Shown here: positions 1-10,268 of the stretch, one piece after another
How the letters are laid out: each line of letters starts with the position of its first letter
Numbering within the stretch: the first letter of the stretch is position 1
Origin: Nemertoderma westbladi
Lineage: Eukaryota; Xenacoelomorpha; Nemertodermatida; Nemertodermatidae
DNA: 42,704 nt
Assembly (NCBI GenBank): GCA_032718475.1
Contig: JAUCBJ010005545.1
Coordinates: forward strand, 1 to 42,704
Direction of reading: 5' to 3'
The notes under the pieces: model-generated
Databases searched by the model: none
Told to the model about the DNA's origin: nothing
What the model saw: the letters and a program-made list of their open reading frames with translations, nothing else
Translations under genes and position numbers: made by a program

Positions 1-1784
1 GTTAGGGCTGCATCTAGGTCCCTGAACAGGCAGTACTCTGTTAATCTACAGGAGCTAATAAACCAACAGGTTGATGCCATCAATGATGCTGACGACAGCA
101 GGCAATCATCCCAGGCATGGAAATCGATCAACTTGCTTACTGGTCGGAAAAGCCAACCAACCACCAAGGTTAAGGCTGAATCACCAGCCGATCGCCTCAA
201 TGGTTGGAAGGCCTACTTTGAAAAGCTCCTCAATAATGACAGGGTATTGCCTGATAACTTTATAGAAGTAAAAGTGTCTTAGTCTGTAGGCCTACTCCCA
301 GAAATTCCCATTGGCGATATCTCCCTTGAAGAAGTGAATGCTGCTGCAAAGAGCATTAAGACAAATCGTGCCAGTGGAGTAGATGGTGTTCCCCCGAGGT
401 CTTTAAAATACCCGAGTGTTTAAAGCTCATCTATCCCATCATAGTAGACATGTGCCGAACAACAAGAGTCCCACAAGAAATGAAAACAAATAAGTTGGTG
501 CCAGTTCCCAAGAAGGGCAACCTAACACTCTATGGTTCTTTTCGGGGAATCTCATTGATCTCGATTGCTGCAAAGCTATACAATAGAATTATATTAAATC
601 GCATCAGGGATCCCATTGAGAGACTGATCCGTGGAAATCAGAATGGGTTCCGTAGAGGTCGTGGGACCATAGAGCCCATTTTGGCACTTAGAATGATAAT
701 TGAAGATTGAAGATCACGTATGCTCAGCATACTTTCATTATATGGGATTCCTGATGAAATTATTGCAGCAATCAGATCAGTATACGATGGTTCGACAACA
801 TTTGTGTCTACTGTTGACGGTGACACAGAACCATTTGAAGTGTTATGGGGCGTCCTCCAGGAAGACACACTTGCACCATTCTTGTTCATAATTGTGGTTG
901 ACTATGTTCTACGCATGTCCTTAGATCATCATAATGATGGTGGGGTGATGATAACTCCACCTACTGGCTCCAGAAGACGAGGAAATCCTGCCAAGTACCT
1001 AACTGATCTAGACTTTGCTGATGACTTAGGAGTACTCTCAGAATCACTAGAGGGAGCCCAGCGGCTCCTCAGCTCATTAGAACATGCTGCTTCTAGTGTT
1101 GGTCTTTTTATTAACTCCAGAAAGACCAACATTTTGACAGTTAACTTTGAAAGTCCTCAGCAAGTCTCTGATCGGATGAGCATAAGCTCAAAGGATGGTA
1201 TGCTTGAGCATGTGGACGACTTCTGTTACCTGGGATCATGGATCCGGAAGTCAGGTGAGGCCCTTCGAATACGCAAGGGAAAGGTATGGGCAGTCTTGAA
1301 TAGGCTTTCCAGGATTTGGAAGTCACCGAGAATTAATCGGAAACTTAAGGTCCGATTATTTAGAGCAGCAGTAGTTCCAGTACTCCTCTATGGGAGTCCA
1401 TGCTGGGCTCTAACTGCTGAGGACACCAAATCTCTGGATGGCACATTCGCAAGAATGCTACGCCTGGTTCATTGTGTCAAGTACAATGCACACATCTCCA
1501 ACCAGACACTATATAACATTGGAGGTGTCTCATTGGTTCCCCCAAGCTTGACACTAGAACAAAATCGCCTCCGCTTTGCAGGACATTGCTTTCGCCGTGA
1601 GGACCAGCCAGTACATAATCTTGTTCTTTGGCAGCCTCATGTAGTGAATAAGCATGGTGGACCGCCCATGATTTTCTTGGGACGCATCTTAAAGGACACT
1701 GGCCCTGAAGATGAGGATGATCTAGCAAATGTCATGGGTGATAGGGAGTTGTGGCGGCGCAATTTTGTCGACAAGCCGGCATAG
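1..1784 (+). pseudogene. Non-LTR retrotransposon reverse transcriptase relic (left-truncated by window)
   Basis: This is the linker and reverse transcriptase part of a LINE ORF2. Frame 1 is open from base 1 to a TAG at 280-282 and reads as the pre-RT linker (for example AWKSINLLTGRK). It then continues to about 391, where the reading moves to frame 3. Frame 3 contains the RT finger block (VPVPKKGNLTLYGSFRGISL), a TGA at 708-710, and then the palm and thumb with the FADD catalytic box near 1013-1025 and the C-terminal LYGSPCWALT block near 1388-1417. The segment that should carry the first catalytic aspartate (a D-F-x-K-A-F-D type motif) is absent between the finger block and the YGIPDEI block at 739-759, so a deletion is implied. 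The clade looks RTE- or Jockey-like, which I cannot settle. It is a dead copy with at least two stops, one frameshift and one deletion. Confidence 0.85.
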
Positions 1785-2438
1785 CATTCTTAAACACCCA
1801 CCCGGTAACCTACTCTTCTCTTTCAATTGGCAACCACGAGATAAGTGGCTTTTTTACTATTATTATTAGCGATTATTACTGGCGGGAATTCCCGAATTAT
1901 CGGCAAACCCTTAGAAAAGTGTAAAGAAATGCCTGAGACTCCAAATTCCCTGCAATATCAGAATGTATGATGAAAGTATGACGTACTTTTTTTTTGATAA
2001 TAGCAGTACCAGTAACAATAAAAGGCAAACCATAACTATTCCACTTTCAATTTCATAGCAACAACGAGGCATCTTGGACAGCAAACCCTATTCGTGCGAT
2101 TTGAAAACAAAACAAGCATTATAATAAATAACAGAATAATGATGGCATTATGTCAATGGCTAACTGACCGGATCCATTCTGCCATTGCTCAATAGAGCGG
2201 ACCCATTTACGGACACATTCAGACACCAGGTTACTTAATTGTGGTAATACAGTAATAAGGGTCCGGTCAATAATATACAAGTAAAATATAAATAAAATAT
2301 AAAGTTTCAATACGGTATTTAGAGGGTCCACGGTCTGGGTCCAGTCAGTCAGTACAGTTACAGTACAGCAGTAGCCAGGTAGCTACTTCTAATAACGATA
2401 TCGAGTTTCTGCAGTTCTGTCTTTATTGATAAACAAAC
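1785..2438. other. Non-coding stretch, presumed CSNK2B intron sequence
   Basis: No convincing gene is present. This stretch lies immediately downstream (on the minus strand) of the CSNK2B exon splice donor, so it is the start of that gene's first coding intron if the gene is intact. A short AT-rich reading at 2119-2331 has no recognisable content. Confidence 0.5.
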
Positions 2439-2613
2439 CTGGTTCGAGGTCTAAGATCATATCGAGTGCCTGCCTGTAATGAGGAACTTGTTCGTTGAGG
2501 CCAGTTAAATTGAACTTGTCTTGAATATAATCTTCGTCTACTTCACAAAAAAATTCATTGCCCCGAAGCCCACAAAACCAGGATATCCAAGAAACTTCTT
2601 CCGAACTACTCAT
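2439..2613 (-). CDS. CSNK2B: Casein kinase 2 regulatory subunit beta, first coding exon
   Basis: The minus strand reads the N terminus of CK2 beta from its ATG (2611-2613): [20 protein letters not shown] and onward through the [11 protein letters not shown] block, 58 codons plus one base. CK2 beta is the regulatory subunit of the tetrameric protein kinase CK2, and this part contains the N-terminal autophosphorylation serines and the start of the alpha-helical domain. Similarity to the animal protein stops exactly at CAG/GTTTGT, a good splice donor after base 2439 (phase 1). The next expected residue is Asp, which a G plus AC split codon would supply. No downstream exon (zinc-ribbon half) is found between here and base 1, so the rest of the gene should lie left of the window, with the LINE relic at 1-1784 inside its intron. 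The 5' UTR lies to the right of 2613. Confidence 0.93.
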
Positions 2614-3507
2614 TATGTAAGATTAAGGGTCAGTTTAAAAGGTGAATCGGTGCAGAGCTGCAGTGTAGACAACGAAAGAAGAACCGGCACGGTACCGGTA
2701 CAAAAATAGAAGATAATTAATTATATAATTAATACCATATTACAGTTACAGACTGACAGAGTACGGTACAGAGAACGGCAGTACGGGTACCGGTACCTCT
2801 TGCATCCTGACCTTCCCTACTACAGTACTACTAGCTGACTAGTACAGTAGTACTACCGGTACCGGTACTGCACTGTCAGACTGTACTGCTGTACTACCAG
2901 ACTACAGTCAGACAGTACAGCAGTAGGCCTACTGCAGTACTACGAGCAGACGAGTAATCTGGTAATCAGGTAATTACAGAATTACTACAGTACAGCAGTA
3001 CTACGGATACCAGACCTGTCTGCCACCAGCCACTGCCTGCAGGTGGCAGGGCATAGGGCCTACTAGCCAGCTAGCTACTAATTCGAGTACCGGTAGGGCA
3101 GTAGGGCTACCTAGCTGCTGAACTGCCCAATGCTGAACTGCCTAATGCTGTAATGCATTGCTGCATTGCACAGTTGCAAACCGCAACCTGTCTGCCCTGC
3201 CTGTGCTGCTGTGGTCTGGCTGTCTGGTGGTCAGTGGTATGCCTACTGCAGTACAGCAGTACTGGGTACATTAGATCGCAATTAGATCGTGATTAGATCG
3301 CATGCAATCGTGCTACTTACAGTTTATCGTTGACAGGGGTAAATTATAAATATGAAAGAATGTACAGAGAACACAGAACATATTATAGTACAGTACAGCA
3401 GTACAAAAAGGACAAGAACAATACAAGTACTATACGGTAGATACGAGGACAGTTACGTAATGTAATAATAAATTGCAGCTATAATTAATTTGTACTATAG
3501 TTATTAC
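2614..3507. repeat. Low-complexity CAGTAC / ACCGGTAC-rich region
   Basis: There is no gene. The sequence is dominated by short interspersed words (CAGTAC, TAGTAC, ACCGGTACC, TAGGCCTA) with many small palindromes, densest at about 2740-3080. It lies upstream of the CSNK2B start on the minus strand, so it may include that gene's 5' UTR and promoter; I see no definite element. Confidence 0.5.
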
Positions 3508-4142
3508 TACGGTGGTGAGTTGTACAGCATGTATGTAGTGCACTACTTTACTTTACTGCGTTACACTAACAGACTAAACACACCCTCATCCACAGTACAG
3601 TTAGCATCAGTGAACTGGTGAAAGACTCTACTCTTGAAGTTGGTGCCAGGTTTGTATAGGCCAATATGATAATAGGCCTTTCTTCCCTTCCCTACACATA
3701 CCAACCGTACCGGTATCTACCTACAGCTAATATTATAATACAACACAGACTGAAGGGGAGACTGAAAGTGAAAATCTTTCGATAGGCCTTCTGTCTTCAC
3801 ATCAACAAGCCAGAAGAAAGCGGGAAATTCAAATTATACTTTATAAAACATTAATTTTTTTTTAGCAAAACATTAATTTTTTTTAAAACATTAATTTTTT
3901 TTTAGCAAAACATTAATTTTTTTAGCAAAACATTAATTTTTTTTTAGCAAAACATTAATTTTTTTTAGCAAAACATTAATTTTTTTTAGCAAAACATTGA
4001 TTTTTTTTAACAAAACATTAACTTTTTTTTAGCAAAACATTAATTTTTTTTAGCAAAACATTATTTTTTTTTTACAAACTTAAATAACTTTTTTTAAACG
4101 TTTAAAAAAAAATGCAATAATTGGCCGCAACTCACCACCGTA
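3508..4142. repeat. Possible non-autonomous element with 15-bp inverted ends
   Basis: TACGGTGGTGAGTTG at 3508-3522 is exactly repeated in inverse orientation (CAACTCACCACCGTA) at 4128-4142. The 635-bp unit contains the T-rich tandem array at 3845-4075 and no ORF. The inverted ends suggest a MITE-like DNA element, but I could not define a target-site duplication. Confidence 0.45.
3845..4075. repeat. Tandem array of ~20-bp AT-rich units
   Basis: About eleven near-identical copies of an AAAACATTAATTTTTTTTAGC-like unit lie head to tail. They differ mainly in the length of the T run, as expected from slippage. Confidence 0.85.
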
Positions 4143-4654
4143 TATTACGGATGCAATATAAATTTTACATAATATATCAATACTATATGGTATTCCAAAT
4201 TCACGTTATAGATTATGGATAGATAGTTTTATAGCTTTCTTAAATTTATACAGATTTATTGATTGTCGAACAGCGGTTGGTAGAGCATTCCAGACCTCTG
4301 GTGCCAGTGCCATATCACTCGTATAGATTGTTTAGCAACCAGTAATCGTGTTCGGGGGACTGTGCACTTCCCACGTGCAGTCATTGTTGGTGGCGGTGCG
4401 CGTTCGGTGTTGGTGGGTTGTAGATGTGAATGTAAGAAGTGATGTGAACATGTCTAGAGGTCCTGTATAATCTTTTCTATGTGAGTGTAGCAAAGTGTTT
4501 GCTACCTGTTTGATGTATATGGACCGTATAGTTAGTGGGTGGAAATTAGGGTTTCCCCTACTGATTACAATACATTCATTCTGCTTTCTGTTGTAATTTA
4601 TGTAATGTTTTCAATGTTGTATCGGGTGAGTCAGTAGGTGACCGAGGTTTTCGT

Positions 4655-4745
4655 CGGCGTCTTGGGTGTGTGTGTCCGCGTCCGTGGTGTGAGTGTCCGG
4701 GGTGTGAGTGTTCGGGGTGTGAGTGTCCGGGGTTGTGTTGGGAGG
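4655..4745. repeat. Short GTGTGAGTGTCCGGGG minisatellite inside the LINE relic
   Basis: Three to four imperfect copies of a 16-18-bp unit lie within the LINE thumb/C-terminal region. The minus strand would encode Thr/His/Asp repeats that are not part of normal LINE proteins. Confidence 0.6.
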
Positions 4746-5917
4746 AGACTGGGGGCATTGTACTGAATGATTTTGTTGACCATACGGCATTACAATACTG
4801 TAAGTAAGGGTCAACTAGTGTATTATATAGTATAATTAGTATTTCGGGCTTTACAAAGTTTTTTATTTTGTTAATTATACCGATGTTGCGGCTGAGTTTA
4901 TTGAGAATGTGATAATGTGATATGGTATTTCCATGTCAAGTGTTCATTCATCTATTAGAAATGCCAAGGAATTTAATCACTTTACATCGGTCAATAATAT
5001 AATTATCGATTTTGATTGCGGTTTCAGGGTGGATGGAGCCTTATTTGTTTATTATGTGTATGGAATATTATGTAATTTGTTTTTTTTTTAATTTAGGGTC
5101 AATCTGCTACTGTATTAAGACTGAACCACTCAGTGAGTTTGCAAAGTTCTTCGTTTATGTCAGCAATTACTCGGTTTAAGTCCGTATCTGATTTGAATAA
5201 GTTAGTGTCATCAGCGAATAGTATAAACTTTACATGGTTTGATATATTGGTGACGTCATTCGTGTACAGTATATAATGAAAAGTAGAGGGCTAAGTAGAC
5301 TACCCTGGGGCAGTCCTATTACAATTGTTAATCGAGCCGACTTTCCTGTTCTTATGGTAACAAACTGAACACGATCAGTGAGGTAGTTTGTTATCCAAGC
5401 TAGAACTATATCGGCTATTCCGTATCGTTGTAGTTTTTTAATAAGTATCTGGTGGTTCACTGTATCGAAGGCTTTGGACAGATCCAATGACACTCCTACA
5501 GTGAACTCACCCTTGTCGAGAGACCCTGTAACGTGCTCCAGTAGTGTTAGTACACGTAGTGCATGTTGGGTTGATTGATTATGTCTGAAGCCAAATTGCG
5601 ATGGCGAGTTTAGTTAAATAGTCAGGAAGTTCTGTATGTACGATTTTTTTAGAATTTTAATTTCGAGAAGTAACAGAGAACAGATATTGGCCTGTAGTTT
5701 TCTACAAAGAGGTAGGATTTGCAGCTTTGTATAAAGGTGTAACGCAAGCAATTTTAATTTGTTTTGGCCTAGTTCCCCTGCAAAGGGAAAGGTTTATAAT
5801 GTAAGCAAGTGGTTCTGCAATTAATGAAATTGTTTGTTGGGTGTGCACTTGATGCAGCTAATTTATCATACCCTGGACTGGTGCGATTGTTCAGGTCGTT
5901 GGCAGTGAGTACAATGC

Positions 5918-6955
5918 AAGGTGTACTAAATAACTGGTCATGCAGCGAGCGGATTGCTGAAATTAGCGTGGGCCGATCTTTTCCCCTATTTATGGCACTA
6001 TTTTCATAATATTTCCTTAGAAACTTCTTTTGTGCTACTTTGGTTAGGTGGATATGATGATTAGGATTCATAGCAATGTAATAAAATATATTTCTGTAAT
6101 TTTTATCTTGTAGTTGCCAAGGTAACCGGGTTCAAAGTTCAAATTTCGAGCGCCTGTAATTTGGCATATGAGTAAACGGAATAAAAGTCTATCAAAATAT
6201 TTTCATTAAAATTTTTTTTCAATCCCGTTTCCATGGTGACGGTAATTACGATAATTTCCCATTATGACCGCCAGATAGAAATTGGGCTACTATTTACTAC
6301 TTATATAATTTTCAACAAACATGCCTGGAGGCTGTCCTTTATTTCTAATAATTGCTAACCGAAATTTAATATTCTGGAATGTCAAAATCATGCTATCACA
6401 GGTCTTGCTCTCTGATTGGACAGTTTAGTTCATTGGCAAATATTGACTTTTAGAAATATGATTCACAATTGACGAATTATAAAATAAAATGTTGGCATTT
6501 TTAACTTATTATTTAGACTGACAAACCGAATAAAAATGGTGTTTTATAGAATTGGTAGACAATTTTTCAATTTTCTCATTATACTTATTTCCATGGGAAC
6601 GGGAATGTAAACAAATTCAAATATAAAATATTTTGATAGTCATCTATTCCCTTTAATTACCTACCAAATCTCAAGAACAGAATCCATCGTCGCCTTGAAA
6701 TACAGGCGCGCAAAGTTTGAAATTTGCACCCGGTTGGTTACCTTGGCAACTACAATATATAAATTCCAGAAAGACATTTTATTAAACCCTAGTCATCATA
6801 TCCACCTAACAAAAGTAGCATAAAATAAGTTTCTAAGGAAATATTATGAAAAAAGTGCCATAAATAGGGAAAAGATCGGCCCACGCTAATTTCAGCAATT
6901 CGCTCGCTGCATGACCATTTATTTAGTACAGTAGTACACCTTGGTACAATGCTAG
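5918..6955. repeat. Foldback (long inverted repeat) element, ~1.04 kb
   Basis: The left arm (about 5918-6236) and right arm (about 6588-6955) are imperfect reverse complements. Matching landmarks include GGTCATGCAGCGAGCG, TGGGCCGATCTTTTCCC, GGATATGATGA, TTGCCAAGGTAACC and TATCAAAATATTTT. The loop (6237-6587) is not palindromic and has no ORF. LINE coding sequence lies on both outer sides in the same orientation, so the palindrome was apparently inserted into the LINE copy. Confidence 0.75.
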
Positions 6956-7181
6956 TTGCAGTTATGTGATTAAATGTTATGTTTTCAGTTTTTCTGTCGG
7001 CTCTGCCTGTGGTAGGTAGTCTAATGGGGAACCGTCAGGTTTTGGTATCTTTTTGTCTAATTGTAAGCCTATGTTTTGGTAGTGAGTATTAAAGCAAGTC
7101 GCAATTTCATCAGGGTCTGTTATTGTTCGATTGTTATTAGTGATCAGTGAAGTTATCCAAGTGCCTCTCAGTCAATTATAT

Positions 7182-7282
7182 AGGGGGCCCAAGGACTACC
7201 TTAGTAGTATAGTATAGTAGTATGTAATATAGTACCGTAGTATAGTATACTGTATGTAGTATAGTAGTCCTTGAGGGGGCCC
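7182..7282. repeat. Imperfect hairpin with TATAGTAGTA-rich loop
   Basis: GGGGGCCCAAGGACTAC near 7182-7198 pairs with GTAGTCCTTGAGGGGGCCC near 7264-7282. The interval is made of TAGTATAGTA repeats. It ends about 17 bases before the first ATG of the sorting-nexin gene and would therefore lie in its promoter or 5' UTR. Confidence 0.65.
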
Positions 7283-7298
7283 ATAAAACAATCTGATA

Positions 7299-10268
7299 AT
7301 GGGTATACTGCTGTACTGTAATATAATAATGAATTTATATGATTTTATCATCTCGTTTCTACCGCTGGTTATTCTACCCAGTATTTGTTTCTTCCTTGCA
7401 TACAAACTTTGGTCCGATCACAAGAAATTTATTTCGAGGAAAACACCCGGATCACTAATAGTGGACACAAAACGAATAATCAGCGAAGCGATAGGTCACT
7501 CGTACAATCCGACAAGTACCGGTAACCATACCAACCCTACAGCTGCTGAAGCAAAGTCAGTGACGGACCAGCAATTAAACGATATTTTTAACTTGGTCGC
7601 GATCAACTACATCAAACCGTGGTATAACGAAATCGCTTACAACCCAGACATATTCATAGACTCATTGCATGATGACGTCATACAATTTATTAAGAACTTC
7701 GTCGATTCCGCTAAACGTGTTGACATGGTAACCTTTCTCACCCGTGACGTAATCAACGCCCTCATACGGCATCTTGGAGAACTGCGTAGCACTGCGATCG
7801 TGCCGGGAAGGCCACCGGAAGTTAAACCCACTCCCTTCCGACTCCACTCGAGTCTCCAGTCTCAACAACACGAACTCCGTTTTCTAAGTGACGTCACAGA
7901 TAAATTCCTGCGAGCGTTCTTGCCGTGCGGTTTGAAACGCAGTCGTTTGGTAACTTCGGCGATACGGGACATATTAGTGAACCAGGTACTGAAACCTTCA
8001 GTGGATTACCTGGCCGACCCTGTGAATATAAACCAAATTATTCTCAACTATTTCAAACAACTGAACGACGTTAAAACAAACTACAAATACACTTTCTCTG
8101 AAAGTTACGAGTCCTTTATTAAACTGATTAATTTCAGTCGGGATATCGATGAGCTTAAGGCGATGCGATACCGGACAATAGCTGAGATAATGCAAGCTAC
8201 TAGGATGAAAGCCATTAAAGAAACTCAGGGTATAGATGCAGATAAGGTTCTCGGTAAAGCCAGTGGCTCGAAGGGGGACTTATTGTTCGCGCGCAACCTC
8301 AATAGGTATCTCAATCAGTTAACCTACGCGAAATCGTTGTGCGAACGGCGTATACAGACTCTGGGAGGGGGAGGTGATGGGGGGCGTGCGGGGGTAGGAG
8401 GGCACAGAGAGAGGAACGGGAAAGGGGGGCACAAAGAGAGGACCGGGAAAGGGGGGCATAACGAAAGGACCGGGAAAGGGGGCCACAGAGAGATGACGGG
8501 GGAAGGGGGCCACAGCGAGATGGCGGGGGGAGGGGGGCACAGAGAGAGGACCGGGAAAGGGGGCCACAGCGAGATGACGGGGGGAGGGGGCCACAGCGAG
8601 ATGGCGGGGGAAGGGGGGCACAAGATGAAGGTGGGCGGCCACAGACGATCACCCCGTGGCTCTGATAAATCCTGGGATTCAGTCAATCTCATTCCGTTGC
8701 ACAACATTCTGGGAAACAAAGAGAGTAGGAATAAATTCCTAGGATTCATGGAGACCCAGACGGTGAGTCATTGGTACCACTATTGGCTATCTCTGAGCAA
8801 CCTACAGACTGTAACAGACCCAACCAAGTACTACAACTGCGCCAAACAGATCTACAAGGTTTACTTAAAACCTCCGTCGTCCGTTTCCGTACAGAAGGTA
8901 ACGACGTCTTCGATCCGAGATTACATAGAGGGGAACACGATGGAGAAACAGGCCTTCATATCGGCCCTGAAGGAAGCCTACGACGTCATCGAACGGAAGT
9001 ATTACCCGGCGTTCGTGGGGAGCGAGGAGTACCACGGCTTGTGTAAACGGTTGCTATGCGACCCGTTGGTAGCGGATGCCTCGGAGACGGTTGCTAAGGA
9101 GGAGGATGAAGACTTAGCTACAGACTATTCCAATGTTAAACTGAAAGATTTGCAGCAGCGGGTCAGCAACAAACAGCAGGCGTTGGAGGACGAGTTGCTG
9201 GGCAACCCGGGCGGAGACACACCGCGTATAGAGGCGTTGCGGGAGGAAATCAACCAATTAGAAGCGAGCTGTCGCCGTCTTGAGTATTACATCAGGATCG
9301 AGGATGTTTACTGGTCTATGATTGGTCAATGGAACGTGCAGATTCCTACCGTAGTCGTTGACGACGAATGTAAACAAGCGATTTACACGGTTATCGTCTA
9401 TCTTGGCGACATGGATTCGGACAGCCCTTCCGGATGGGTCGTCTTCCGGTCTATCCGGGAGTTCCAACGGCTCCACGCCCGGTTGAAACACGTCACCCCA
9501 TGGGTGAGTCACTTCCGTCTCCCGGGAGGCGGTATGTTTTCCGCGTCGTCGTCGAAAAAGTCCGCGGATGGTTGGCGGAAAGTCCTCGAGAAGTTTCTCA
9601 ATTCGCTGACCCACGACGAGGCCACGGCCCCGAACGAGGGTTTGTTTCACTTTCTTTCCCCAACGGAGAGTCGAGATGATCGTAAAAATCGGAACAAAAA
9701 CCTTTTAGCCGACAAACTTCCTCGGTTAAACTTGAAATTATTTAACTCCTTTAAGAACGACGATGTCGTAGAATTGGAAGATAATATCGCAGAGCCTCTT
9801 TACGGACTCATTAACGAACTGTTTCGATTAAAAGGCGCCTCCAGATGGCTCCGTAAAACTTTGTTTCTTTTCGTCCAACAAACCTTCGGTTCCACAATAA
9901 ACAAACAGATTTACTCAACTGTAAACTGGTTGTGCAGCGAGGCTATGATTGGCTATTACCTCGGTAACTTTAAGCTGTCTATGTGGCCCCCCTCTAGCAG
10001 TGACTGTGGTACTGGTGAAAGCTCAGCTCGTTTGCAGAGTGATGAAGAGAAGTTGCGGGTTAAGGTGCAAGCGTTGGGTGCGTTTATGCGAGGTGTTCCT
10101 ATGGTGCTGAAGAATCTACTGGGTGCGGATAACTGTCAGTCAGCTGTAGCTGGTGTTTTCAACGGCGTACAGGATTCCTATACTAACAAACATCTTATAT
10201 ATAATATCATCGATATCTATACTCCGCAATTATATCAGCAGTCGCATTCATCAGTCTCAACTATCTAG
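7299..10268 (+). CDS. Sorting nexin, SNX25-like (PXA-RGS-PX-Nexin_C), single exon
   Basis: This 989-residue ORF has the architecture of the SNX13/14/19/25 group, which are membrane-anchored RGS-PX proteins of endomembrane contact and endosomal signalling. A hydrophobic N-terminal segment (about residues 15-36) comes first. Then follow a PXA domain (about 90-255), an RGS domain (about 465-590), a coiled coil (about 612-662), a PX domain (about 670-790, with the phosphoinositide-loop region FRSIREFQRLHARL at 716-729) and a Nexin_C domain (about 820-970). The coiled coil leading into a W-x(6)-W-N type PX start is most like SNX25. Residues 367-446 are a 9-residue tandem repeat (GGHRERTGK type) inserted between PXA and RGS. 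The start could be Met1 or Met11 (7329); both keep the membrane segment. No introns interrupt the ORF, unlike the many-exon SNX25 genes of other animals, which suggests a retrocopy or intron loss. AATAAA occurs at 10284-10289. Confidence 0.88.
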   Translation: MGILLYCNIIMNLYDFIISFLPLVILPSICFFLAYKLWSDHKKFISRKTPGSLIVDTKRIISEAIGHSYNPTSTGNHTNPTAAEAKSVTDQQLNDIFNLVAINYIKPWYNEIAYNPDIFIDSLHDDVIQFIKNFVDSAKRVDMVTFLTRDVINALIRHLGELRSTAIVPGRPPEVKPTPFRLHSSLQSQQHELRFLSDVTDKFLRAFLPCGLKRSRLVTSAIRDILVNQVLKPSVDYLADPVNINQIILNYFKQLNDVKTNYKYTFSESYESFIKLINFSRDIDELKAMRYRTIAEIMQATRMKAIKETQGIDADKVLGKASGSKGDLLFARNLNRYLNQLTYAKSLCERRIQTLGGGGDGGRAGVGGHRERNGKGGHKERTGKGGHNERTGKGGHREMTGEGGHSEMAGGGGHRERTGKGGHSEMTGGGGHSEMAGEGGHKMKVGGHRRSPRGSDKSWDSVNLIPLHNILGNKESRNKFLGFMETQTVSHWYHYWLSLSNLQTVTDPTKYYNCAKQIYKVYLKPPSSVSVQKVTTSSIRDYIEGNTMEKQAFISALKEAYDVIERKYYPAFVGSEEYHGLCKRLLCDPLVADASETVAKEEDEDLATDYSNVKLKDLQQRVSNKQQALEDELLGNPGGDTPRIEALREEINQLEASCRRLEYYIRIEDVYWSMIGQWNVQIPTVVVDDECKQAIYTVIVYLGDMDSDSPSGWVVFRSIREFQRLHARLKHVTPWVSHFRLPGGGMFSASSSKKSADGWRKVLEKFLNSLTHDEATAPNEGLFHFLSPTESRDDRKNRNKNLLADKLPRLNLKLFNSFKNDDVVELEDNIAEPLYGLINELFRLKGASRWLRKTLFLFVQQTFGSTINKQIYSTVNWLCSEAMIGYYLGNFKLSMWPPSSSDCGTGESSARLQSDEEKLRVKVQALGAFMRGVPMVLKNLLGADNCQSAVAGVFNGVQDSYTNKHLIYNIIDIYTPQLYQQSHSSVSTI
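8394..8640 (+). repeat. In-frame 27-bp coding minisatellite in the sorting nexin
   Basis: About nine head-to-tail copies of a 27-bp G-rich unit encode GGH(R/K/N/S)E(R/M)(T/A)G(K/E/G). Copy differences are mostly in codons 4, 6, 7 and 9. It adds about 80 Gly/His/charged residues to the linker before the RGS domain. Confidence 0.9.

Larger units (their letters stand above)
4195..7175 (-). pseudogene. CR1/L2-type LINE reverse transcriptase relic, interrupted by a foldback element
   Basis: Read right to left, the minus strand gives the endonuclease-RT connector at about 7165-6965 (TITDPDEIATCFNTHYQNIG), then after an insertion the TSPGYDKL block near 5875. Next come ISLIAEPLAYIINLSLCRGT and ENYRPISVL in shifted frames, the catalytic DLSKAFDTVNH block near 5455-5490, GLPQGSLLSPLLF, and FADD near 5200 in another frame. 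The thumb follows (LYNTLVDPYLQYCNAVW, near 4780-4840), then the usual LINE ending PEVWNALPTAV at about 4270-4305. At least four frameshifts and several stops make it non-functional. A TH/D-rich minisatellite (about 4655-4745) replaces the expected sequence after the thumb block. Both catalytic Asp-containing motifs are still readable. Confidence 0.85.

Noticed and set aside
5809-6071. 100-codon minus-strand reading across the foldback arm and LINE
   Set aside because: It joins foldback-arm sequence to LINE RT sequence by chance and is not a coherent protein.
8311-8749. Pro-rich antisense ORFs opposite the sorting nexin repeat
   Set aside because: They are shadows of the G-rich 27-bp coding repeat. 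The sense strand has the recognised domains.
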